From Duganella rivi (lineage in GTDB: Bacteria; Pseudomonadota; Gammaproteobacteria; Burkholderiales; Burkholderiaceae_D): DNA of 64,000 bases. The notes under the pieces were generated by a model. That model was not told where the DNA came from and did not search any database. It was given only the letters and a program-made list of their open reading frames with translations. Below are positions 25,301-32,560 of this stretch, one piece after another. The DNA lies in assembly GCF_009857435.1 (NCBI RefSeq), contig NZ_WWCK01000002.1, forward strand, positions 558,001 through 622,000, read 5' to 3'. Numbering within the stretch: the stretch's first letter is position 1; each line of letters opens with the position of its first letter. Made by a program: the position numbers and the translations under genes.

Positions 25301-26290
25301 GAGGATGGTGTTCTGCGTGCCGGCGATATCGGCATCAATGCGGCGGATATCGTCAGCCAGCGGGCGCGCGGGCTGCACGGCGTCGATCAATGCCAGTGCA
25401 GCATGGCGCGGCGCGGCGGCTGTGACGTCGGCTTGTGCTGCGGCGACGGCTTGTTGCGCGGCCTGTTCGTCCTGCGCCAGTTTTTCCGCTTGCTGATGCC
25501 AGCGCAGTTCCTGCTCCAGTTCCGCTTTTTGCTGATCCAGCGCTTGCAGCGCTACAGCGGCATCGGCGCTTTTCGCTTCGATCTCGGCGCGCTGGTCGCT
25601 GCCCAGCGGCTTTTGATCGGCCAGGCGGAGATTCAGTTTTTGCAGTGCCGCTTGTTCCAGCTTGTTGCGCTCAAAGGCGCGGATCGAGATTTCGGAGTAG
25701 ACGGTACTGCCGGTCAAAGTCTCCAACAACTCGCCGCGTTCATTGTCCTCGGCTTTAAGGAAAGCGGAAAACTCGTTCTGCGCCAGCAGCACCGCGCGCG
25801 TGAACTGTTCGAACGACAGGCCGATGCGCTTCTCGATTTCGGCTTTGACCTCGGTCTTGGTCGCGCCGATAGGCTGTTCGGACGGCAGCAATTTCAGCGA
25901 CATGGTGGTCGCCTGCAAAATGCCTTCCGCCTTGTTGCGGGAGCGGCGTACGGCCCAGCGTGCGCGATAGGTCGCGTTGTCGCTGCCTACGAAATCGACT
26001 TCGGCGTAGCCTTCCGCCGTGCCACGGCGCAGCAGTGTGCGCGGGTCTTGCGTGGAGACGGTTTCGTTGCCCACGTCGGCCAGGTAATTGCGGCCGGCCA
26101 CGCGCAACAGGCGCGGTGTGGCGTCGTACAGGGCGAGGCAAAGCGCGTCCAGCAAGGTACTCTTGCCGGCGCCGGTCGGGCCGCTGATGGCGAACAGGCC
26201 GGTCGAAGCCAGAGGTTCCGCTTCAAAATTAACGCTGAATTCCTCGGCCAGCGAAGCCAGGTTTTTACCGCTGATTTTCAGGATTCTCAT
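22364..26290 (-). CDS. sbcC: SbcC, ATPase subunit of the SbcCD nuclease
   Basis: This 1308-residue SMC-like ATPase works with SbcD to cleave DNA hairpins and process blocked ends. The N-terminal Walker A GPTGAGKST is followed by a Q-loop. About 900 residues of Ala/Gln-rich coiled coil are broken near residues 610-620 by the zinc hook CPVC. The C-terminal half-ATPase carries the signature LSGGESFLVSLALALGL and Walker B LFIDEGFGSLD. It overlaps the sbcD stop by ATGA. It is larger than E. coli SbcC because of a longer coiled coil and linkers rich in Pro/Ala near the end. Confidence 0.95.
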   Translation of the reverse strand: MRILKISGKNLASLAEEFSVNFEAEPLASTGLFAISGPTGAGKSTLLDALCLALYDATPRLLRVAGRNYLADVGNETVSTQDPRTLLRRGTAEGYAEVDFVGSDNATYRARWAVRRSRNKAEGILQATTMSLKLLPSEQPIGATKTEVKAEIEKRIGLSFEQFTRAVLLAQNEFSAFLKAEDNERGELLETLTGSTVYSEISIRAFERNKLEQAALQKLNLRLADQKPLGSDQRAEIEAKSADAAVALQALDQQKAELEQELRWHQQAEKLAQDEQAAQQAVAAAQADVTAAAPRHAALALIDAVQPARPLADDIRRIDADIAGTQNTILTSTQNMQQAAQALDQANTALAQSATSQQEAEAAQRAAAPQLDQAKALDARIEAMLPAYRQTSAACEKAEQADAAARAALQAKQNEQARLAAQQQAGIAWLQQHKHWKALALQWERWDVLFVQAGQSAARADQLASGLSRLQRNAQVHRDEEADASTKLAAAVEALQKLDLQRQQAAQAMAAYSVEQLQAARSSHEQRRDLLTSAEKIWLDLETRQSRHGQIEAQSVSLRQTMASAETQLAASQQQGIAIMAAFSQAERALKLAEAACTASVESLRQTLEDDTPCPVCGAPDHPYRHNDDSLQNMLREFQSDVASCRQQMEANVNQQAAYRATAQSSAEQLNVLAIEQRSLAQALERVTAAWSAHPLHAQHAQSAVALPPEAERTAWFIAQLTETHKALQAVEQQERALHAARVARDQAQASYDRAAAEHTRLQTVAASARTALAQANAEYKALEEQRIEVALTLSGLLSDLDAAFSGGDIPSEEWKEDWKSGPARFYQARQAESKQWLAYRTAYDERLAALAGFDVELNALSEALTKAGQDALAARTAFNAADAALKASQDQRMSMWGGKEVRDVEASLQAAIDAAKDRHAAAQNAAQQAAQAKARNDEALAQAGKQLASLQAAASAAAVRLNDWLAAFQHRQPDAGLQDLQHLHDLLARSSDDIHAERAALQALARAADQAATVLQERQRQREQHQLTAPPSRVAAVPPALDADARNAASVTDAAGSRETADLWFDAEPTPAEPTNDAPAPVESPIAAVTHALNALLVERRTANDHATALQLALAQDDEKRRRSSSMLAEIEQQEAITQRWARMDDLIGSADGKRFRNYAQQFTLDVLLGYANAHLNHLSRRYQLERIQNNAAPSLALLVRDQDMGGEMRSVHSLSGGESFLVSLALALGLASLSSNRVRVESLFIDEGFGSLDADTLRVAMDALDGLQAMGRKVGVISHVQEMTERISAKILVQPSAGGRSTISVM

Positions 26291-27513
26291 GGCAGCATCA
26301 ACTCCGCGAAGGCGCTCAGTTGATCGGCCGGCGCTTCATTGCCGAAGCGCTGTTGATAGAGCTGCTTGAAAATATCGTCTGGCTTGAGTTTTTCCAATTG
26401 ATCCAGCGTCATTACCTCTTTATCGATGGACGAGGCGCGGGCGGCTGTGGAGGTTTCGATTTTTGCGAGGCGCACGGCCTTGCCATCCAAAGCCGCTTCG
26501 ATGCGCGCGCGCAGGCCGGGTTCCGGCTGTTCCAGCAGCACGCGCACTTCCAGATATGGCTGCTGCTCCGGCGGCGCTTCCGGCGGCGATAGCGCCGTCA
26601 GCTCTTCCAGCACCTGCGTCAGCGGCGCGGGCTTGGACGGAATACGCAGCAACTCCACTGCGCGCGGCACCGGCACCGGCGCGATTTCGCGCACGGCCGC
26701 GCCATCCAGATCGATGCGCAGGATCTGGTGCGCATAATTCACCTCCGCGAACGACAGCGGCAAGGGGCTGCCGCAATAGCGGATGTGCTCTTGCTTGCCA
26801 ACGTTCTGCGCCAGGTGCAGGTGGCCCAGCGCCGCGTAGGCGATGGCCGGATCGAAGATCCCGGCCGGCAGCATCTCGGTGCCACCGATGACGATGCGGC
26901 GCTCGGAATCGCTGGACATCTGGCCGTCCACCATGTGGCAGTGGCCCATGGCGATGATGGCTTGTCCATCCTGCCGCTTCGACTGCGCCAGTTCAAATGC
27001 CTGCTTGTAGAGTAGGGCGATGCCGGCGAGGTAAGGATCGGCGCCGTCTTGCGCAGCGATGCGCGGCACATCGCCGGGACGCAAAAACGGCACGGCCAAG
27101 CACCATGCCGCAACCGCGCCATCGCGCCCGGTCAGTGGCAGCACCAGCGATTCCACATCAATCTCGCCATCGGCATTACGCTGCACAGCGCCGATCACGC
27201 GCGTGCCGTGCGCTTCCAGCAAAGGCCCTGGCGCATCAAGCCGGCCCGGCGAATCGTGGTTGCCGGCGATGATAATCAGGTTCAGACGTGGCGCGCGCTC
27301 CTTGGCCAGACGCAGAAAACGGTATAGCTGCTTTTGCGATGCCGCCGATGGATTGGCGTTGTCGTAGATATCCCCCGCGATCAGCAGCGCGTCGGCCTGC
27401 TCGGCAACGATAGCGTCCAGCAGCCAGTCGAGAAACCGCTGGTGCTCATAATGACGCTCAAAATTATGCAAGGATTGGCCGAGATGCCAGTCGGAGGTGT
27501 GCAGCAAACGCAT
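26287..27513 (-). CDS. sbcD: SbcD, nuclease subunit of SbcCD
   Basis: This 408-residue Mre11-type metallophosphoesterase has motif I LLHTSDWHLGQ, motif II AGDIYD, motif III AGNHDS and later MGHCHM and LGHLH. With SbcC it forms the hairpin nuclease that limits palindromes and repairs ends. The internal ATG (MRLLHTSDW) is the family start and is used instead of the longer frame. It is the first gene of the pair and is translationally coupled to sbcC. Confidence 0.95.
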   Translation of the reverse strand: MRLLHTSDWHLGQSLHNFERHYEHQRFLDWLLDAIVAEQADALLIAGDIYDNANPSAASQKQLYRFLRLAKERAPRLNLIIIAGNHDSPGRLDAPGPLLEAHGTRVIGAVQRNADGEIDVESLVLPLTGRDGAVAAWCLAVPFLRPGDVPRIAAQDGADPYLAGIALLYKQAFELAQSKRQDGQAIIAMGHCHMVDGQMSSDSERRIVIGGTEMLPAGIFDPAIAYAALGHLHLAQNVGKQEHIRYCGSPLPLSFAEVNYAHQILRIDLDGAAVREIAPVPVPRAVELLRIPSKPAPLTQVLEELTALSPPEAPPEQQPYLEVRVLLEQPEPGLRARIEAALDGKAVRLAKIETSTAARASSIDKEVMTLDQLEKLKPDDIFKQLYQQRFGNEAPADQLSAFAELMLP

Positions 27514-27579
27514 GGGAAGTTCAGTCGAAACAGCCGGAAAAGCGCCAATATAGCGCAAGCCGGCCGTCCCCGGTTTGAT

Positions 27580-30216
27580 TTATGCCGCGTTGCTTGCAGG
27601 TTGTAGCAGCGCCGGGCCGGCGCGGAAGGTGTTGCGGCCTGCTTGCTTGGCCTCGTACAGCAGGATGTCGGCGCGGTTCAGCAGTTCGGCTGGGCTCATA
27701 TCCTCGTCGCGGTAGAACGTCAGGCCAATGCTGGTGGAGATGGACACCACCGTGCCGTCCAGGTCAAAGTCAGCCTGCATGGCGGAGACGATTTTTGCCG
27801 CCAGCGCCGCCGCGTCGTCTATCCGGTGGATGCGTTCCATGATGATGGTGAACTCGTCGCCGCCCAGCCGCGCAATGGTGTCGCTGGCGCGCATGGTGTG
27901 GGTCAAGCGCGCCGAGAAGGCCTTCAGCAGCGAGTCGCCGACCGCGTGGCCGAAGGTGTCGTTCACCGGCTTGAAGCGGTCGATATCCATGTACATCACC
28001 GCCATCAGGTTGCCGTTGGCGCGCGCGGCGTTCATGGAGTCGTGCAGTTTTTGCAGGAAGCCGGCGCGGTTGGTCAGGCCGGTCAGGGCATCGACCTGCG
28101 ACAAGCGCAATAGCCGCTGCTTCTCGCGCTTCTGCGTGGTGATGTCCTGCCGCATAACGTGGAAGCCGATGACGGTGGTTCCATCTTCGTCCATCTGCGG
28201 AATGTAGACTACTTCGTAGGTGCGCTCGGTGGCCTCGCTGTTGTCGTCTTCTTCGAAGGTCAGCGTTTCGCCGGCCAGCGCGCGCAGCACGTAGGGTTCA
28301 AGGAAGGCGTAGCGCTCCTCGCCCATGGTTTCGCGGATGGTGCGGCCCAGTACCGTGGTGCCGGTGCGGTTGAATTCCCGCTCGTAGGCCAGATTGTGGA
28401 AGCGGTAGGTTTGCTCGGCATCGATGTAGGCCACCATGGCTGGCAGCGTGTCGGCAATGGTGCGCAGGCGCGCTTCGCTTTCGCGCAGCGCGATGACCGA
28501 TTTGCGGATATGGGTGATGTCGTCCACCGTACCGACGTAGCCATACACCTTGCCGTCCACCTGCATCGCGGCGATCTTGAACGACACCCACACGATCATG
28601 CCGTCCGGGTGTACGCAGCGCAGCGTATCCTGGTAGGGCGCGCGGGTGACGGCCATGTGCTTGAGCGCGGCCTTGAGCACCTCGCGGTCTTGCGGGTGGA
28701 CGGCGCGCATCCACGCATCGCCGACGGCTTCCTCGCGCGTCAGGCCGGTGATCAGTTCAAATGTGCGGTTGACGTAGGTGCAGTGGCCGGTGGCATCGGC
28801 GCGCAGCAGGCCAAGCGGGGAGGCGTCGTTGACGGCAGCCAGTTCGGCCTGATTTTGGCGCACCGCCAGCTCGGTTTCCTTGCGCGAGGTGATGTCGCGC
28901 ACGTTGACGGCCACGCCGTCGGTGATCGGCACGATCTGGTGGTGCAGCCAGTGGACATCGCGGTTGGGCAGGAAATCGACCTGGAATTCTTCTTCCAGCG
29001 GCTGGCGCGATTCCAGCACGTGGCGGTATTTTTCTACAAAGCCCTTGGAGTGCAGCTCCGGCAGTACCTCGATCAGGCGCTTGTCCTTGATGTCGGCGCT
29101 GCGGTAGCCTAGCAGCTGCGCGCCGCGTTCATTCAGGTCGGCGATGGTGAAGTCGAGAATTTCACGGCGCGCGCCGCGCATGCGGCAGGCTTTGAACAGG
29201 TAGACCGCATCGAGGCTGGCGTCGGCGGCGGCGCGCAGCATCAATTGCGCCTCGATCACCATGCGCGTGCTGCGGCGCAGGCGGTGCGCCTGCTGCATCA
29301 ACAGGTAGACGAACATCAGCACCAAGCCCGAGGCGACGATGGCGGCGCCGTAGTAAATGTTGCGGCGTCGTTCAAAGCGGGCCATCGCGCTGTCGACCGG
29401 GTTGCCGACTACCGCCATCAGCAGGAAGCGCGGCATTTCGGTGTAGCCGTAAATCCGTTCAATCGCGTCGAACTGGCGTTTCAGCAGCATTTCCTCGCCG
29501 GGCTGGCTGTTGCTGGCCTGCGCCACGCTGAAATCGATGCTATCGCTGATCATGATCTGGTCGTCGATGCGGGCCGAGGACATGCCGTTCTCGCGGCTGA
29601 TCAGCATCACCGCGCCGCCGGGATCGACGTTCAGGCGGTCGTAATCTTCGACGAAGTAGGCCGGATCCATCATCACCAGGATCACGCCGGCGAAGCTGCC
29701 GTCCGCATTATTCAGGCGGCGCGAGATCTGGATTTGCCATTTCTTGGTGCGGCTATCGACCACCGGGGTGGAGACCTGCGACACGTCGGCCGTGTTAGTG
29801 GAATGGCTATAAAAGAATTGGGTGTACTTGAGATCCGGCGCGAAGTAGCCGTTCATGCTGTCGATGACCAGCCCCTGGTGATTGAGGATGGCCATCGGCA
29901 GATCGAGCTTGGTCGGCAGCAGCGAATCGAGCAGGCCGTTCTTGCGCGCGAATTCCGCCAGCCGCAAACGGCCGTCGGTTTCCTCGTATTTGAGCTTGAA
30001 CAGCTGGGTGGCGTGGTCGGTCTGGCGCAGCAGGTGATTGGTGTGTTCGGCCAGCGTGCGCGCCAGCGACTGGCTATGCAAGACCGCTTCGTGACGGGCC
30101 GTCAGCTTCTCTTGCCGTACCTGGTACGCCACCGACGACCATGTGAAGACCAGCAGCGCAGCGCCGAAGGCGGGCAGCAGGATGGCGCGGTATAGTCGAC
30201 GGAGAAAATCACGCAT
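27580..30216 (-). CDS. membrane multi-PAS diguanylate cyclase
   Basis: This 878-residue enzyme is predicted to make c-di-GMP. Membrane segments at about 10-30 and 287-312 bracket a periplasmic Cache-like sensor. Three PAS domains follow (about 325-450, 455-580, 590-710). The C-terminal GGDEF domain (about 715-865) has an intact LGGDEF loop. The product-inhibition I-site RASD lies five residues before it. There is no EAL domain. It is divergent from ycaQ. Confidence 0.93.
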   Translation of the reverse strand: MRDFLRRLYRAILLPAFGAALLVFTWSSVAYQVRQEKLTARHEAVLHSQSLARTLAEHTNHLLRQTDHATQLFKLKYEETDGRLRLAEFARKNGLLDSLLPTKLDLPMAILNHQGLVIDSMNGYFAPDLKYTQFFYSHSTNTADVSQVSTPVVDSRTKKWQIQISRRLNNADGSFAGVILVMMDPAYFVEDYDRLNVDPGGAVMLISRENGMSSARIDDQIMISDSIDFSVAQASNSQPGEEMLLKRQFDAIERIYGYTEMPRFLLMAVVGNPVDSAMARFERRRNIYYGAAIVASGLVLMFVYLLMQQAHRLRRSTRMVIEAQLMLRAAADASLDAVYLFKACRMRGARREILDFTIADLNERGAQLLGYRSADIKDKRLIEVLPELHSKGFVEKYRHVLESRQPLEEEFQVDFLPNRDVHWLHHQIVPITDGVAVNVRDITSRKETELAVRQNQAELAAVNDASPLGLLRADATGHCTYVNRTFELITGLTREEAVGDAWMRAVHPQDREVLKAALKHMAVTRAPYQDTLRCVHPDGMIVWVSFKIAAMQVDGKVYGYVGTVDDITHIRKSVIALRESEARLRTIADTLPAMVAYIDAEQTYRFHNLAYEREFNRTGTTVLGRTIRETMGEERYAFLEPYVLRALAGETLTFEEDDNSEATERTYEVVYIPQMDEDGTTVIGFHVMRQDITTQKREKQRLLRLSQVDALTGLTNRAGFLQKLHDSMNAARANGNLMAVMYMDIDRFKPVNDTFGHAVGDSLLKAFSARLTHTMRASDTIARLGGDEFTIIMERIHRIDDAAALAAKIVSAMQADFDLDGTVVSISTSIGLTFYRDEDMSPAELLNRADILLYEAKQAGRNTFRAGPALLQPASNAA

Positions 30217-30351
30217 CGGTTGATGGTCCTCTTCATTGGGCGGATGACTCTGCGGTTATTCTGCACGGAAATATCCCTTTTGGCGTGAAAGGCGTGAAAA
30301 AAGTCGTATTTCGATCACAGGCAATGTTGATTTCTTTATTAGAATAGGGCC

Positions 30352-31569
30352 ATGACCGAACCGATATTGAGCCTGCCCGCCGCGCGGGCGCTGCACCTGG
30401 CGGCGCAAGGCCTGTTACAGCCGCGCCGCCGCAAGGCGCGCCAAGCCGACCTGCTGGAAGCGATCCGGCAAATGGGCGTGCTGCAAATCGATACCATACA
30501 CGTGGTGGCGCGCAGCCCCTACCTGGTGCTGTGGAGCCGCCTGGGCGACTATCCGCAACCATGGCTGGAGCAGGCGCTGGCCGCCGGCGAGTTGTTCGAA
30601 TACTGGGCGCACGAGGCCTGCTTTGTGCCGGTCGAAGATTACGGCCTGTATCGCCATCGCATGCTCGATCCCGAGGCCATGGGCTGGAAGTATTCGGCCA
30701 CGTGGATGAGGGAGCGCCGCGCCGACGTTGAGGCGGTACTGGAGCATATCCGCATCAACGGGCCGACGCGGTCTTCGGACTTTGAACGCGCCGACGGCCA
30801 AAGCGGCGGCTGGTGGAGCTGGAAGCCGGAGAAGCGTTCGCTGGAAGTGCTGTTCACCACCGGTGCGCTGATGATCGCCGCCCGCCACAACTTCCAGCGC
30901 ATCTACGATTTGGCCGAGCGCGTGCTGCCGCATTGGGACGATAGCCAGCATTTGCAGTCCAAGGACGACGTGCAGCGTGAGTTGGTGCTGAAGGCCGTGA
31001 AAGCCATGGGCTGCGCGCGCGCCGCTTGGATCAGTGACTACTTCCGCACCCGGCCGCCGCGCCTCGATCCTGAAACGCTGGTCGAGCAGGGTGCCTTGCT
31101 GCGCGCGTGGGTGGACGATTGGGACGACCCGATTTATGTCCATCCCGATCACGCGGCACTGCTGGAACAAGCCGCCGCCGGCGCGCTGGCGCCGACCCTG
31201 ACCACCATCCTGTCGCCGTTCGATCCGGTGGTGTGGGATCGCCGCCGCGCGCAGGAATTGTTCAACTTCGACTACCGGCTGGAATGCTACACGCCCGCTG
31301 AAAAGCGCAAGTATGGCTACTTCACGCTGCCGATTCTGCGGCGCGGTGCGCTGGTCGGCCGGGTGGACGCCAAGGCGCACCGGCGCGACGGCGTATTCGA
31401 ATTGAAGTCACTGGTGCTGGAGCTGGGCGTGCGCGTCAGCGAGCGCTTCACGCGGGACATCGCCGGCGCCTTGCAGCGGCTCGCCGATTGGCACGAATGC
31501 CCGCACATCCAGATAACACAAGCGACGCCCGCCAGTTTCGGCGCGCTCATACAAAAGGAAGTTGCATGA
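30352..31569 (+). CDS. ycaQ: YcaQ/AlkX-family DNA glycosylase (crosslink repair)
   Basis: This 405-residue protein is of the HTH_42 (AlkZ/AlkX) family, whose members excise alkylated bases and unhook interstrand crosslinks. The catalytic motif is QID (VLQIDTI), the QxD form typical of the AlkX/YcaQ branch, not the QxQ of antibiotic self-resistance AlkZ. Other family blocks are YWAHEACFVP, FDPVVWDRRRAQELFNFDYRLECYTP (in part) and RVDAKAHR. Its stop overlaps the next gene's ATG, so the two are coupled. Confidence 0.9.
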   Translation: MTEPILSLPAARALHLAAQGLLQPRRRKARQADLLEAIRQMGVLQIDTIHVVARSPYLVLWSRLGDYPQPWLEQALAAGELFEYWAHEACFVPVEDYGLYRHRMLDPEAMGWKYSATWMRERRADVEAVLEHIRINGPTRSSDFERADGQSGGWWSWKPEKRSLEVLFTTGALMIAARHNFQRIYDLAERVLPHWDDSQHLQSKDDVQRELVLKAVKAMGCARAAWISDYFRTRPPRLDPETLVEQGALLRAWVDDWDDPIYVHPDHAALLEQAAAGALAPTLTTILSPFDPVVWDRRRAQELFNFDYRLECYTPAEKRKYGYFTLPILRRGALVGRVDAKAHRRDGVFELKSLVLELGVRVSERFTRDIAGALQRLADWHECPHIQITQATPASFGALIQKEVA

Positions 31570-32555
31570 CCCTGCCCGCCGCACCTGCCAGCCTGTTGGC
31601 CGCAGACGGACAACCGCTGTTTGGACGCTTTGCCGGCCAAGTCGGCAATATCGATTGGAGCCAGCTGGCCAAGCCGTTTGCCCGCAGCCCCTTGTGGCGG
31701 CGTTTTCACCACAAGCGCTGGCACTACGTGGCGCTGTGCACGGAGGAGGTGTTCTGCGCGGTGGCGATCGTGGATCTGGGCTGGATCAGCACTGCCTTTG
31801 CCTATGCGTTTGACCGCCGCGATGGCGACATGCTGGCCAATTTTTCGCAGGACGGCTTGCCGCTGGTGTCGGCCAAGCTGGCGAACCACGCGGGCGAATC
31901 GAGCAGCTTCAAGGCCAAGGGCGCCCATATCGCGGTGAATGCGCAGGGCGACGGCAGCTATCAATTAACGCTGCAATGCGACTACCTTGAGATCGACGCC
32001 AGCTTCGGCCCCAGCCCGTCGCCGCTGCTGCTGGCCACCGGGCCTATCGAAAAAGGTTCGGTGCACGCGACCCAGAAATCGTCGGCCATGCCGCTGCGCG
32101 GCGAAGTACGCACCTGGCGCGAAGAGTACAAGCTCGATGGCGGCGTGGCCAGCTTTGACTATTCCAACGGTCTGCTGGCCCGCAATACCGACTGGCGATG
32201 GGCCTCGGCGCATAATATGGAGCTGGGCTTCAATCTGCAAGCCGGCTATTTCGGCGCGCATGAAAATGCGCTGTGGCTGGACGGCGACTTGATTGCGCTG
32301 GCGCCGGCCCACTTCCTGTACGATAAAAAGGATGCGCTGTCGCAGTGGCATATTTTTACCGAAGACGATATGCTGGACCTGATATTTGTGCCGGAAGGCG
32401 CGCGCCGCGACAATAAGAAGATGGTAGTGGCGGCCAGCCGCTACCTGCAACCGATCGGCACTTTCAGCGGCTGGGTGCGCAGTGCGCCGGATCAGCCCAA
32501 ACGCATGGTCACGCAGTTGATGGGCGTGACTGAAGATCATTCATCGCGCTGGTAA
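31566..32555 (+). CDS. DUF2804 family protein
   Basis: This 329-residue protein of the DUF2804 family has a lipocalin/AttH-like beta-rich pattern (WHYVALCTEEVFCAVAIVDL; LGFNLQAGYFG; ALWLDGDLI). No signal peptide is seen. A good AAGGAAG site lies before the ATG at 31566, which overlaps the ycaQ stop (ATGA). The function of the family is unknown; the coupling to a DNA glycosylase may be only genomic convenience. Confidence 0.85.
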   Translation: MTLPAAPASLLAADGQPLFGRFAGQVGNIDWSQLAKPFARSPLWRRFHHKRWHYVALCTEEVFCAVAIVDLGWISTAFAYAFDRRDGDMLANFSQDGLPLVSAKLANHAGESSSFKAKGAHIAVNAQGDGSYQLTLQCDYLEIDASFGPSPSPLLLATGPIEKGSVHATQKSSAMPLRGEVRTWREEYKLDGGVASFDYSNGLLARNTDWRWASAHNMELGFNLQAGYFGAHENALWLDGDLIALAPAHFLYDKKDALSQWHIFTEDDMLDLIFVPEGARRDNKKMVVAASRYLQPIGTFSGWVRSAPDQPKRMVTQLMGVTEDHSSRW

Positions 32556-32560
32556 ATTCC

